Part shown: piece after piece, positions 53,216 to 62,233 of the stretch
Layout: every line of letters begins with the position of its first letter
How positions within the stretch are numbered: position 1 is the first letter of the stretch
Source of the DNA: Agromyces protaetiae
GTDB lineage: Bacteria; Actinomycetota; Actinomycetes; Actinomycetales; Microbacteriaceae
Length of the DNA: 64,000 bases
Assembly (NCBI RefSeq): GCF_030866785.1
Contig: NZ_CP133018.1
Coordinates: 2,046,001-2,110,000 of the forward strand
Direction of reading: 5' to 3'
Translations under genes and position numbers: made by a program
The notes under the pieces: generated by a model
Databases searched by the model: none
Seen by the model: the letters and a program-made list of their open reading frames with translations, nothing else
Told to the model about the DNA's origin: nothing

Positions 53216-53445
53216 GCACCGACCTCGCCTTCGACGGGGAATGGGTGAACCGTGAGTGGGAAGGATCGCGACTCGAGGAAGCCGCGGAGGAACTCGACGT
53301 GCTCGTCGCAGGCCAGCCAGGTCTTGCGCCGAAGCTCGTCGTGGATGCGCGGATTGCGCCAGTCGATCCGCCACGCAGCCGGCAGTCGGCAGCCGGCGCG
53401 CGAACAGGTGTCCGCCTCGGGGACGGTGCCGGGGAGTCCGATCAT
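53212..53445 (-). CDS. Small conserved-looking Cys-containing protein
   Basis: 77 residues with CSRAGC near the start and a single Cys in KTWLACDEHVEFLRGFL; the pattern C-x4-C ... C-x2-H could bind a metal. Coupled by ATGA overlaps with DUF3099 upstream and SURF1 downstream, so it may belong with oxidase assembly. Actinobacterial genomes often have such a gene here, but I do not know a function. Confidence 0.78.
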   Translation of the reverse strand: MIGLPGTVPEADTCSRAGCRLPAAWRIDWRNPRIHDELRRKTWLACDEHVEFLRGFLESRSFPLTVHPFPVEGEVGA

Positions 53446-53918
53446 CGATCGCCCTCTGCCGGCGACGGGGCGGACGCCGAGCCGGCGTCGCCGTCGTCGT
53501 CGGCTCCCGACGAGGCATCCGGACTCGACCCAGACGAGGCATCCGGACCCGACCCAGACGAGGCATCCGGACTCGCCTCGGGCGACGCATCGGGGCCCGA
53601 GCCCGCCTGCGCCTCCGGCGCGCCCTCGACCGGCGAGTCGCCGGGGGTCTCGGCCGCCTCGAGCCGCGCAACCGGCTCGATCGACCCGGGCCGCTCGACG
53701 ACGCCCTGCTCGCCCCCGCCCACGTTCGCGAGCACGACCGCGATGTACGGAAGGAAGATCGCACCGGCGGCGCACACCACGAGCCACCAGCCCTGCACGA
53801 AGAGCATCAGGAAGATGCAGAGCACACGGATCGACATCGCGATCGTGTACTTGATCATGCGCGCCCGCCGCTCCGCATCGGGAGAAGGTGGCAGCGTCGT
53901 GACGGTGTGCTGCTTCAT
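53442..53918 (-). CDS. DUF3099 domain membrane protein
   Basis: 158 residues. Basic N-terminus RRARMIKYTIAMSIRVLCI leads into two helices (about 24-46 and 50-68), the DUF3099 pattern. The acidic Ser/Asp/Gly-rich C-terminus contains an eight-residue repeat (GPDASSGS type) encoded by 24-bp tandem units at about 53510-53575. First gene of the operon with the small protein and SURF1. Function unknown. Confidence 0.85.
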   Translation of the reverse strand: MKQHTVTTLPPSPDAERRARMIKYTIAMSIRVLCIFLMLFVQGWWLVVCAAGAIFLPYIAVVLANVGGGEQGVVERPGSIEPVARLEAAETPGDSPVEGAPEAQAGSGPDASPEASPDASSGSGPDASSGSSPDASSGADDDGDAGSASAPSPAEGDR

Positions 53919-54074
53919 CGTGGTCGCCGCGGGATGTTCGGCGCTCCTCACCCTCAAGCCTACGCTCGTGTCGACCGATCGGCGGCCCCGACCGCTCCGA
54001 CTACACTGGGACGGGCCGCGCGGGAGTGCGCAGGCCCACGACCGACGAACGGCGAAGAGAGTGGAGCCCTCCCG

Positions 54075-54785
54075 ATGACGACGAGCCGGACCGTTCTGGT
54101 CACCGGAGGCAACCGGGGCATCGGGTACGCGATCGCCGAGGAGTTCCTCGCGCACGGCCATCGCGTCGCCGTCACCGCCCGCTCCGGCGAGGGTCCGGCG
54201 GGCTCGCTCACGGTCCGCGCCGACGTCACCGACGCCGAGTCGATCGACCGGGCGTTCTCCGAGGTCGAAGCCGCACTCGGCCCCGTCGAGGTCGTGGTCG
54301 CGAACGCCGGCATCACGCGTGACACGCTGCTCCTGCGCATGAGCGAGGAGGAGTTCGAGACCGTCGTCGACACGAACCTCACCGGCGCGTTCCGCGTCGT
54401 CAAGCGCGCGTCGAAGGGCATGCTCAAGGCCAGGTTCGGTCGCGTCGTGCTCATCTCGAGCGTCGTGGGGCTGTTCGGCTCGGCCGGCCAGGTGAACTAC
54501 TCGGCCTCCAAGGCGGGGCTCGTCGGCATGGCGCGCTCGCTCACCCGCGAGCTCGGCGCCCGCGGCATCACCGCCAACGTCGTCGCGCCCGGGTTCATCC
54601 GCACCGACATGACCGATGAGCTGAGCGAGGCGCAGCAGGAGCAGTATCGCTCGTCGATCCCGGCCGGGCGCTTCGCCGAGCCCACCGAGGTCGCCAAGAC
54701 GGTCGTCTGGCTCGCGAGCGACGACGCCGGATACATCTCGGGCGCCGTCATCCCCGTCGACGGCGGCCTCGGCATGGGGCACTGA
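54075..54785 (+). CDS. fabG: 3-oxoacyl-ACP reductase-like SDR
   Basis: 236 residues, very close to FabG/MabA proteins: TGGNRGIG, NAGITRDTLLLRMSEEEFE, YSASK (YxxxK) and IPVDGGLGMGH at the C-terminus. Reduces 3-oxoacyl-ACP in fatty acid synthesis. TACACT (54002-54007) is a plausible -10. No enoyl reductase gene follows, unlike in mycobacteria. Confidence 0.9.
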   Translation: MTTSRTVLVTGGNRGIGYAIAEEFLAHGHRVAVTARSGEGPAGSLTVRADVTDAESIDRAFSEVEAALGPVEVVVANAGITRDTLLLRMSEEEFETVVDTNLTGAFRVVKRASKGMLKARFGRVVLISSVVGLFGSAGQVNYSASKAGLVGMARSLTRELGARGITANVVAPGFIRTDMTDELSEAQQEQYRSSIPAGRFAEPTEVAKTVVWLASDDAGYISGAVIPVDGGLGMGH

Positions 54786-54831
54786 CGCCCACGAGCGTTC
54801 CACCCGGCATCGCGCGGTTGTATATCAGCAT

Positions 54832-56181
54832 GTGATCTGGTTGGGTCGTCCCATGCTGCATGACGGGGCCGCCGCACCGCGCCCTCGAGGCGACCTGCGG
54901 CGGGTGGTCGCCGCATCCTCGATCGGGAACGCGCTGGAGTGGTTCGACTACGCCGCGTATGGGCTGCTGGCGACGACGCTCGCCAAGGTCTTCTTCCCCG
55001 ACGAGCTGCCCGCCGCGGCGCTGCTCTCCACGCTCGCGGTGTTCGGCGTGGCGTTCATCGCCCGGCCGATCTCGGCCTTCGTGTTCGGGCGGATCGCCGA
55101 CCGGCACGGCAGGAAGCCCGTCCTCGTGCTGACGGTGCTGCTCATGTCGGTCGCGACGCTCGCGATCGCGGTGCTGCCCGGCTACGACGTGATCGGCGTG
55201 GCAGCTCCCGTGCTGCTGCTCGTCATCCGGCTGCTCCAGGGGGTGGCGGTGGGTGCCGAGTGGGGTTCGGCGGCCGCGTTCCTCACCGAGAGCGTGCCCG
55301 AAGCGGCCCGCGGCCGGCTGACGAGCGTCCTCGGCTCGACGGCCGCGCTCGGGCCGCTCGTCGCATCGACGCTCATCGCGAGCCTCGCCGCACTGTCCAG
55401 CGACGCGTTCATGCTCGAGTGGGGGTGGCGGGTCCCGTTCCTCGTCGGTGGCGCGATCGGGCTCGCAGGGCTGGCGCTTCGGATCGGCGTGCCCGAGAGT
55501 CCGGCGTTCGCGGCGGACCAGGCCGACGCAGCCCGGTCCGCGGGGGCCGGCATCGCCCGCCGAGACCGTGCCGAGCGTGCGCGGCGCGCGCTCCTGCTCG
55601 CGGCGCTGGCCGCGTACTGGGCGGTGATCTACTACGTCGTGCTGACCTACGTGCCGACGTACGTGCAGGCGCACGGGCGCCTCGACCAGAGCGAAGCGCT
55701 GTTCGCGAGCTCGGCCGGGCTGGTCGTCCTCGTGGTCGCGATCCCGGTGGCCGGCCGGCTGTCCGATCGGTGGGGGAGGCGACGGCTCGCGATCGTGTCG
55801 GCCGCGGTGTCGGCCCTGGCCACGGTGCCGCTCGCGGTGCTGCTCTCGGGCGCATCGTTCTGGCCGGTGGTCGCGGCACTCATGGTGTGGAACGTCAGCC
55901 TCGCGATCAACGGCGCGATCGCGCCGGCGCTCGCGTCAGGGCTGTTCCCGCCCCGGGTGCGCACCACCTGGATCGCGACGACATACGCCACGTCGGTCGC
56001 GGTGTTCGGCGGTACGACACCATACGTGTCGGAGTGGTTGGTGCAGGCCACGGGCGATCCGACGGCGTTCGCGTGGTGGCTGGTGCTGTTCTCAGCCGTG
56101 GGCCTCATCGCCGGCGTGCTCGTCCCGCGGCGCGAGCTCACCGCCGACCCGGGCGCCGGCACGCGCCAGCCGGCCGGCTGA
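54832..56181 (+). CDS. MFS transporter of the metabolite:H+ symporter (MHS) type
   Basis: 449 residues, twelve expected helices. GNALEWFDYAAYGLLATTLAKVFF is the MHS-family N-terminus, and GRIADRHGRKPVL is the loop 2-3 motif; a second GRLSDRWGRRRL occurs in the second half. Imports small organic acids, betaines or similar. TATATC (54821-54826) lies 5 nt before the GTG at 54832, suggesting a leaderless start; an ATG at 54853 is an alternative. Confidence 0.91.
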   Translation: MIWLGRPMLHDGAAAPRPRGDLRRVVAASSIGNALEWFDYAAYGLLATTLAKVFFPDELPAAALLSTLAVFGVAFIARPISAFVFGRIADRHGRKPVLVLTVLLMSVATLAIAVLPGYDVIGVAAPVLLLVIRLLQGVAVGAEWGSAAAFLTESVPEAARGRLTSVLGSTAALGPLVASTLIASLAALSSDAFMLEWGWRVPFLVGGAIGLAGLALRIGVPESPAFAADQADAARSAGAGIARRDRAERARRALLLAALAAYWAVIYYVVLTYVPTYVQAHGRLDQSEALFASSAGLVVLVVAIPVAGRLSDRWGRRRLAIVSAAVSALATVPLAVLLSGASFWPVVAALMVWNVSLAINGAIAPALASGLFPPRVRTTWIATTYATSVAVFGGTTPYVSEWLVQATGDPTAFAWWLVLFSAVGLIAGVLVPRRELTADPGAGTRQPAG

Positions 56182-56194
56182 CCGGCGTCAGCCG
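56175..56194. terminator. Palindrome containing both stop codons of convergent genes
   Basis: CGGCTGAC (56175-56182), loop CGGC, GTCAGCCG (56187-56194). The TGA of the transporter and the TGA of serB lie in opposite arms. Confidence 0.7.
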
Positions 56195-56850
56195 CGCAGG
56201 CCCGCGAGCGTCAGCACCGGCGTGAGGTCCGGCCGATCGATCGCCACGTCGGCCTGGGCGCGCACGATCGGCTTCGCGCAGAACGCGACGCCGAGGGCCG
56301 CACGGCCGAGCATGCGCAGATCGTTCGCGCCATCGCCCACGGCGACCGTCCGTTCGAGCGGAATGCCGCTCGCGATCGCCCATTCGACGAGCGCCTCGGC
56401 CTTCGCCTCGGCGTCGATCACGGGCCCGTCGACCGCACCCGTGAACCGGCCGTCGGCGACGGCCAACCGGTTCGCCCGGCAGAAGTCCAGTCCGAGCCGC
56501 TCCGCGAGCGGATCGAGCAGCTCATGGAAGCCGCCCGAGACGACGCCGACGCGGCCACCGACCGCGTGTACGCCGGCGATGAGCGCCTCGATGCCGGGAG
56601 TGGGCGTCATCCGCTCGCGGACCCGGGGAAGCACCGTCACCTCGACCCCCGCGAGCGTCGCGACCCGCTCCCGCAGGCTCGCGGCGAAGTCGAGCTCACC
56701 GCGCATCGCGCGCTCGGTGACGGCTGCGACGTGGGCGAGCGATCCCGCCTCCTCGGCGAGCAGCTCGATCGCCTCTTCGCGGATGAGCGTCGAATCGGCA
56801 TCCAGCACGACGAGCGGGCCGCGTGCGCGGCCCGTTGCACCGGCGATCAC
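56188..56850 (-). CDS. serB: Phosphoserine phosphatase
   Basis: 220 residues. DADST (DxDxT nucleophile motif), SGGF and [10 protein letters not shown] identify a HAD-type SerB. Catalyses the last step of serine synthesis. The GTG at 56850 overlaps the glgC stop (GTGA), so the two are co-transcribed; the longer open frame upstream is a shadow of glgC. No ACT domain. Confidence 0.92.
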   Translation of the reverse strand: MIAGATGRARGPLVVLDADSTLIREEAIELLAEEAGSLAHVAAVTERAMRGELDFAASLRERVATLAGVEVTVLPRVRERMTPTPGIEALIAGVHAVGGRVGVVSGGFHELLDPLAERLGLDFCRANRLAVADGRFTGAVDGPVIDAEAKAEALVEWAIASGIPLERTVAVGDGANDLRMLGRAALGVAFCAKPIVRAQADVAIDRPDLTPVLTLAGLRG

Positions 56851-58094
56851 GCGCGGGCCTGGACGCGCGAGCCCTTGCCCACGACGGTGATGCCGGAGTC
56901 GGTCACGATGAACCCGCGCGACAGGTCTTCCGCCCGGTCGACGCCGATACGCGCACCCGCTTCGACGACGACCTCTTTGTCGAGGATCGCGCGCCGCACG
57001 GTGGCACCGGCGTCGATGCGCGCACGGTCGAAGAGGATCGAATCGGCCACATGCGCCCCCGACCCGACCACGGCCCACGGACCGAGCACGCTGCGCTCGA
57101 CGTGGGCACCCGAGATGACCGAGCCGAGCGAGACGATCGAGTCGATGACCGTGCCCAGCGTCCCGCGCGCGTCGCGCGTGAACTTGGCGGGCGGCGAGTT
57201 CAGCTGCTGGCTGAAGATCGGCCAGGAGCGGTTGTAGAGGTTGAACACGGGCAGCACCGAGATCAGGTCTTGATGGGCCTCGAAGAACGAGTCGATGGTG
57301 CCCACGTCGCGCCAGTAGAACCGGTCGCGGTCGGTCGACCCCGGGACCTCGTTGCGCTGCAGGTCGTACACGCCCGCGGTGCCCTGCTCGACGAACCACG
57401 GGATGATGTCGCCGCCCATGTCGTGGCTCGAACTCGTGCGTTCTCCATCGCGAAGCACCGCGTCGATGAGCGCGTCGGCGTCGAACACGTAGTTGCCCAT
57501 CGAGGCGAACACCTCGTGCGGCGAGTCAGGCAGGCCCTCGGGCTCGGCAGGCTTCTCGAGGAAGCGCTGGATACGGTCGGGGCGAGCGCCGTCGACCTCG
57601 ATGACGCCGAACTGATTCGCGAGCGAGATGGGCTGACGGATGGCCGCGACGGTCGCCGATGCCCCGGACTCGACGTGCGCGTCGATCATCTGGCTGAAGT
57701 CCATGCGGTACACATGGTCGGCGCCCACGACGACGATCAGGTCGGGTTGCTCGTCGTAGATGAGGTTGAGGCTCTGCAGGATCGCATCGGCCGAACCCGA
57801 GAACCAGCGCTTGCCGAGACGCTGCTGGGCGGGCACCGACGCGACGTAGGAGTTCAGGAGCCCCGACAGCCGCCAGGTCTGCGACACGTGCCGGTCGAGT
57901 GAGTGCGACTTGTACTGTGTGAGCACCACGATCTGCCGCAGCCCCGAGTTCACGAGGTTCGAGAGCGCGAAGTCGATGAGGCGGTACTGACCGGCGAACG
58001 GCACCGCGGGCTTGGCGCGATCCTCGGTGAGAGGCATGAGCCGCTTGCCCTCGCCACCGGCGAGGACGATGCCGAAGACCTTGCGCGCAACCAT
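56847..58094 (-). CDS. glgC: Glucose-1-phosphate adenylyltransferase (ADP-glucose synthase)
   Basis: 415 residues. [21 protein letters not shown] is the nucleotide and effector site, [10 protein letters not shown] the catalytic region, and C-terminal left-handed beta-helix repeats follow. Makes ADP-glucose for glycogen or maltose-1-phosphate. TACAGT (58101-58106) is 6 nt before the ATG, so leaderless. Divergent from glgA. Confidence 0.96.
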   Translation of the reverse strand: MVARKVFGIVLAGGEGKRLMPLTEDRAKPAVPFAGQYRLIDFALSNLVNSGLRQIVVLTQYKSHSLDRHVSQTWRLSGLLNSYVASVPAQQRLGKRWFSGSADAILQSLNLIYDEQPDLIVVVGADHVYRMDFSQMIDAHVESGASATVAAIRQPISLANQFGVIEVDGARPDRIQRFLEKPAEPEGLPDSPHEVFASMGNYVFDADALIDAVLRDGERTSSSHDMGGDIIPWFVEQGTAGVYDLQRNEVPGSTDRDRFYWRDVGTIDSFFEAHQDLISVLPVFNLYNRSWPIFSQQLNSPPAKFTRDARGTLGTVIDSIVSLGSVISGAHVERSVLGPWAVVGSGAHVADSILFDRARIDAGATVRRAILDKEVVVEAGARIGVDRAEDLSRGFIVTDSGITVVGKGSRVQARA

Positions 58095-58143
58095 GTGCCA
58101 ACTGTAGCCAGCTGAACGGCCCCTGTGTGGGCCTTGCGAGATA

Positions 58144-58185
58144 CGACGCAACCCCGCATGCGCGCGACGCAACCCCGCATGCGCG
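58144..58185. repeat. 21-bp tandem duplication in the glgC-glgA intergenic region
   Basis: Two identical 21-bp units (58144-58164, 58165-58185) with the core ACGCAACCCCGCATGCG. GCATGC inside each is palindromic. It lies 40 bp before the glgA -10 box. Confidence 0.85.
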
Positions 58186-58234
58186 CGCGGCGCAAGCCCG
58201 CCAGCGGTGCGGCGGGCTGCGCTACGTTGACAGC

Positions 58235-59422
58235 ATGCGCGTCGACGTCCTCACCCGTGAGTATCCACCGGAGGTGTACGGCGGAGCCGGCGTGCACGTC
58301 GCCGAGCTCGTGCGCGCCCTCCGGCGCGAGATCGACGTCGCCGTGCGCTGCTTCGGCGCTCCGCGCAGCGAGCCCGGCACGTTCGCGTATGCGACGCCCG
58401 CGGGCCTCGCCGGGGCGAACGCGGCGATCGCGACGCTCGGCACCGACCTCGAGATCGCGGCGGATGTCTCGGGCGCCGACCTCGTGCACTCGCACACGTG
58501 GTACGCGAACTTCGCCGGTTTCACCGCGAAGCGCCTGCACGGGGTCCCGCACGTGGTCACGGCGCACAGCCTCGAGCCGCTCAGGCCGTGGAAGGCCGAG
58601 CAGCTGGGCGGCGGCTACCGCATCTCGTCGTGGGCCGAGCGCACGGCGTTCGAGGACGCCGACGCCGTCATCGCCGTGAGTGACGGCATGCGCAGAGACA
58701 TCCTGCGCGCCTACCCGGCCATCGATCCCGCGCGCGTGCAGGTCGTCTACAACGGCATCGACCTCGCGGACTGGGTTCCCGTCGACGACCCGGCCACGGT
58801 CCGCTCGCTGGGCGTCGACCCCGAGCGCCCGTCGGTCGTGTTCGTCGGCCGCATCACCCGGCAGAAGGGCCTGCCGTACCTGTTGCGGGCGGCACGCCGC
58901 CTGCCCGCCGAGGTGCAGCTCGTGCTCTGCGCCGGTGCGCCGGACACGCCCGAGATCATGGCCGAAGTGACCGCGCTCGTCGACGAGTTGCGCGCCGAGC
59001 GCGAGGGCGTCGTCTGGATCGACCGCCATCTGCCTCGGGCCGAGCTCACCGCGCTGCTGACCGCTGCGACGACGTTCGTCTGCCCGTCGGTCTATGAGCC
59101 GCTCGGCATCGTCAACCTCGAGGCCATGGCCTGCGGCGCCGCCGTCGTCGGTACCGCGACGGGCGGCATTCCCGAGGTGGTCGAGGATGGCGTCACCGGC
59201 GTGCTCGTCCCCATCGAGCAGGCCGACGACGGCACGGGGACCCCGCTCGATCCCGAGCGCTTCGTCGCCGACCTCGCCGAAGCACTCACGCGCGTCGTGA
59301 GCGACCCTGCGCGCGCCGCCGAGATGGGGGCCGCCGGGCGGCGACGCGCCGAGGAGCTGTTCGCATGGGATGCGATCGCGGCGCGCACGCTCGAGGTGTA
59401 CCGCGGCGTCCTGGCGCGGTGA
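58235..59422 (+). CDS. glgA: Glycogen synthase / maltose-1-phosphate synthase (GT4)
   Basis: 395 residues, the actinobacterial type. N-terminal [28 protein letters not shown], and the GT4 donor-site motif [18 protein letters not shown]. Uses ADP-glucose, consistent with the divergent glgC. Homologues in mycobacteria (GlgM) make maltose-1-phosphate for the GlgE pathway, so either product is possible. TACGTT (58223-58228) is 6 nt before the ATG. Confidence 0.93.
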   Translation: MRVDVLTREYPPEVYGGAGVHVAELVRALRREIDVAVRCFGAPRSEPGTFAYATPAGLAGANAAIATLGTDLEIAADVSGADLVHSHTWYANFAGFTAKRLHGVPHVVTAHSLEPLRPWKAEQLGGGYRISSWAERTAFEDADAVIAVSDGMRRDILRAYPAIDPARVQVVYNGIDLADWVPVDDPATVRSLGVDPERPSVVFVGRITRQKGLPYLLRAARRLPAEVQLVLCAGAPDTPEIMAEVTALVDELRAEREGVVWIDRHLPRAELTALLTAATTFVCPSVYEPLGIVNLEAMACGAAVVGTATGGIPEVVEDGVTGVLVPIEQADDGTGTPLDPERFVADLAEALTRVVSDPARAAEMGAAGRRRAEELFAWDAIAARTLEVYRGVLAR

Positions 59423-59450
59423 CCGCGCGGCGTCCCATAGCATTGAACGC

Positions 59451-60242
59451 ATGGCGAGCACGGTTCTGCAGTTCCGCGATGTGTCGGTGGTCCGCGATGG
59501 CAACACGATCCTCGATGGGGTGAACTGGACCGTCGACTCCGATCAACGCTGGGTCATTCTGGGGCCGAACGGCGCGGGCAAGACCACGCTGCTGCAGATC
59601 GCCGCCGCCGCGATGCACCCGACGAAGGGCACGGCCGAGGTGCTCCAGGAGGCACTCGGCAAGGTCGACGTCTTCGAGCTCCGCCCCATGATCGGCTTCG
59701 CGTCCACCGCGATGGCGCGCCGCATCCCGCGGACCGAGACCGTGGTCGACACCGTGCTCACGGCGGCGTACTCGGTGACTGGCCGCTGGAACGAGGAGTA
59801 CGAGGAGGTCGACCTCCGTCGCGCTCGTCGCGTGCTCGGTGAGTGGGGCCTCGAGGGCTTCGCCGACCGCCGGTTCGGCAGCCTCTCCGACGGGGAGCAG
59901 AAGCGCGTGCAGATCGCTCGGTCGGTCATGACCGACCCCGAGCTGCTGCTGCTCGACGAGCCGGCCGCGAGCCTCGATCTCGGCGCCCGCGAAGAGCTCG
60001 TCGGATTGCTGGGCGGGTATGCCTCGTCGTCCTCGTCGCCCGCGATCGTCATGGTGACGCACCATGTCGAGGAGATCCCTCAGGGCTTCACGCACGCGCT
60101 GCTCCTCGACCACGGCCGGATCGTGTCGGCCGGCCCGCTCGCCGAGGCGCTCACCGAGGAGACGCTGACCGAGACCTTCAGCATGCCGATCGAGCTCACC
60201 GAGGCGAACGGCCGCTACGCGGCCCGGGCCGCGGCCGCGTGA
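59451..60242 (+). CDS. ABC transporter ATP-binding protein
   Basis: 263 residues. Walker A GPNGAGKT, Walker B LLLLDEP, and a degenerate signature LSDGEQKR (SDGEQ instead of SGGQ), with H-loop MVTHH. No permease gene adjoins. ModF/YlmA-type stand-alone ATPases look similar. TAGCAT (59438-59443), 7 nt before the ATG, suggests a leaderless start. Confidence 0.88.
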   Translation: MASTVLQFRDVSVVRDGNTILDGVNWTVDSDQRWVILGPNGAGKTTLLQIAAAAMHPTKGTAEVLQEALGKVDVFELRPMIGFASTAMARRIPRTETVVDTVLTAAYSVTGRWNEEYEEVDLRRARRVLGEWGLEGFADRRFGSLSDGEQKRVQIARSVMTDPELLLLDEPAASLDLGAREELVGLLGGYASSSSSPAIVMVTHHVEEIPQGFTHALLLDHGRIVSAGPLAEALTEETLTETFSMPIELTEANGRYAARAAAA

Positions 60243-60264
60243 GTCCCTTCGCACTGGTTTCTGC

Positions 60265-60270
60265 TAGACT
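60265..60270 (+). promoter_or_regulatory. -10 box TAGACT upstream of rpmE2
   Basis: TAGACT with a roughly 85-nt leader to the rpmE2 ATG. TTGCTAGCTGG follows. No convincing Zur operator was seen. Confidence 0.4.
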
Positions 60271-60360
60271 TGCTAGCTGGCCCGAGAGGCTTCAGCTTTC
60301 CTGCGCCGTCTTGGCGTCGCGCAGGGCGCCCATCCGCACCGATCGATCAAGGAAGTCCTC

Positions 60361-60609
60361 ATGAAGACCGACATCCACCCCGAGTACAACGCCGTCGTCT
60401 TCCGCGACCTCGCCTCGGGCGCCACGTTCCTCACGCGCTCGACCACCACGAGCGACAAGACCATCGAGCTCGACGGCGTGACCTACCCCGTCATCGACGT
60501 CGAGATCTCGAGCGAGTCGCACCCGTTCTACACGGGCAAGCAGCGCATCATGGACTCCGCCGGTCGCGTCGAGAAGTTCAACAAGCGCTTCAAGGGCTTC
60601 GGCGGCTGA
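60361..60609 (+). CDS. rpmE2: 50S ribosomal protein L31, type B
   Basis: 82 residues. [19 protein letters not shown] and HPFYTGKQR are L31 type B signatures. The CxxC zinc site of type A L31 is missing, so this is the zinc-free form that usually replaces type A under zinc limitation. GGAAG upstream and a perfect terminator downstream make it monocistronic. Confidence 0.97.
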   Translation: MKTDIHPEYNAVVFRDLASGATFLTRSTTTSDKTIELDGVTYPVIDVEISSESHPFYTGKQRIMDSAGRVEKFNKRFKGFGG

Positions 60610-60622
60610 CACTGCCGTAAGG

Positions 60623-60652
60623 AAGGGCGGGCGACGTGAGTCGCCCGCCCTT
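60623..60652 (+). terminator. Intrinsic terminator of rpmE2
   Basis: AAGGGCGGGCGAC (60623-60635), loop GTGA, complement (60640-60652), then TT. A 13-bp perfect stem. Confidence 0.92.
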
Positions 60653-60690
60653 TTGACGTTCTCCCGAGGTTTTTGACGTTCTCCCGAGGT
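60651..60690 (+). repeat. Two exact tandem copies of a 20-bp unit
   Basis: TTTTGACGTTCTCCCGAGGT at 60651-60670 and again at 60671-60690. Each contains TTGACG, a -35-like hexamer. It sits between the rpmE2 terminator and the RCC1-gene promoter. Confidence 0.9.
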
Positions 60691-60732
60691 GTGGCATCTC
60701 ACCGGCGTTCGGCATTTTGGTATACTAGAGAC

Positions 60733-62181
60733 ATGAAACGTCGGTGCCTTCCACGTCATCTCGTCTTCGTGCTCACTGCAGCGACCGCCGTCGGGCTGCT
60801 CGCGGCCGGCGCCGGGCCGGTGAGCGCCGACGCCGGCACTCCCGAACTCATCGTCGGCTGGGGGTCGAACAACGTCCGGCCCGACCCGGGCCGGGGCACG
60901 CTAGACGTGCCGGCCGGGCGAGCGCAGGGCTTCCAGCAGCTCGCCGGCGGCTCCTATCACGGACTCGCGCTCTCGGCCGGCGAGGTGCTCGCTTGGGGGA
61001 GCAACAACCGAAAGCAGACGGACGTGCCGGAGACGGCGAAGAGCGGGGTGTTGGCGATCGCTGCAGGCAACCTCACGAGCTTTGCGCTGAAGGACGGCGG
61101 CGTGATCGGGTGGGGTGATGCCGGGAGCCTCGCGCTGCCCATCCCGGACACGGTGAAGTCGGGCGTGACCGCGGTGGCGGCAGCAGAGGATGCCGCCTTC
61201 GCGCTCAAGAACGGTGAGGTCATCGGGTGGGGAGGGAGTGCGTGCAACACGCTCGAGATCCCCAATGACGCGCGTTCGGGCGTCCAGGCCATCTCGGCCA
61301 GGGGCTGCACCGTGTTGACGCTCAAGAACGGCTGGGTCACCGCGTGGGGCAGCGAGCCGAGCGTGCGTGCCGTGCCGGTGGAGGCCAGATCCGGTGTGAC
61401 CGCCATCGCCGACGGCAACAGCTGGGGCATGGCCCTGAAGAACGGCTCCGTGATCGTCTGGGGCGATGTCGGCGATGGACGGGCGAATATCCCGGCCGAG
61501 GCGAGGTCTGGTCGCGTGACCCGCATCGCGGCGGGGAAGTACTTCGCAATGGCTCTGGTCGATGGCAAGCCGATCGTATGGGGGAACAATTCATACGGCC
61601 AGCACGCCGTCGCGCCCGATGCCGCGAGCGAGGTCACGGCGATCGGTGCCACGAGTGACGCCGCCTTCGCGGTGACCACGCCCCTGAAGATCTCCACGCC
61701 GCAGCCGGTGGCGGTTGGCGTGTCCTCGAGCGAGCAGTTGCACCTGGTCCCCGGGACCAGGGTCGTCGACACGAGCGGCCTGCCAGATGGGCTGACCCTG
61801 AGCGAGCACGCACTGCTCTCCGGCACGCCCGCCGAGGGGACCGCGGGCACACACACGGTGACCGTGAATGTCGAGAACGGCCAGGCAGCCACCCAGCGGA
61901 CGTTCACGCTCAAGGTGAACCCGGAACCGCTGGGGATCTCCGCGCCGCTACCGGTCCGCGTCGGCGAGGCGGTGCACCAGCAGCTCCGACTTTCGTTCGG
62001 GGCCACGGTGTACAGCGTCGACAGGCTGTCCGGAAGCCTCGACCTCAGTTCGACCGGGCTGCTGAAGGGCACCGTGCATGCCGGCAGCGAGGGCGTGCAC
62101 CCGTTGACCGTTCAGCTCGCGAACGGCACGGAGCGCGCGCAGCGGACCATCATGCTCGAGGTACTGCCGGCCGAGCGGTAG
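60733..62181 (+). CDS. Secreted RCC1-repeat protein with two Ig-like domains
   Basis: 482 residues. A signal peptide with Lys/Arg N-terminus ends near GPVSADAG (about 35). Six or so RCC1-like blades follow (GGSYHGLALSAGEVLAWG, AAGNLTSFALKDGGVIGWG and similar), to about residue 310. Two He_PIG-type Ig-like domains complete the C-terminus. Probably a cell-surface or secreted propeller adhesin or binding protein. TATACT (60721-60726) is 6 nt before the ATG. Confidence 0.85.
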   Translation: MKRRCLPRHLVFVLTAATAVGLLAAGAGPVSADAGTPELIVGWGSNNVRPDPGRGTLDVPAGRAQGFQQLAGGSYHGLALSAGEVLAWGSNNRKQTDVPETAKSGVLAIAAGNLTSFALKDGGVIGWGDAGSLALPIPDTVKSGVTAVAAAEDAAFALKNGEVIGWGGSACNTLEIPNDARSGVQAISARGCTVLTLKNGWVTAWGSEPSVRAVPVEARSGVTAIADGNSWGMALKNGSVIVWGDVGDGRANIPAEARSGRVTRIAAGKYFAMALVDGKPIVWGNNSYGQHAVAPDAASEVTAIGATSDAAFAVTTPLKISTPQPVAVGVSSSEQLHLVPGTRVVDTSGLPDGLTLSEHALLSGTPAEGTAGTHTVTVNVENGQAATQRTFTLKVNPEPLGISAPLPVRVGEAVHQQLRLSFGATVYSVDRLSGSLDLSSTGLLKGTVHAGSEGVHPLTVQLANGTERAQRTIMLEVLPAER

Positions 62182-62193
62182 TGGTTTCACCAC
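62181..62193 (+). terminator. Short hairpin after the RCC1-repeat gene
   Basis: GTGGT (62181-62185), loop TTC, ACCAC (62189-62193), starting on the last base of the stop codon. Weak. Confidence 0.35.
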
Positions 62194-62233
62194 ACCTCGG
62201 CGGGGAGTCCTGTCGCACGCGTCACGTGCGGCG

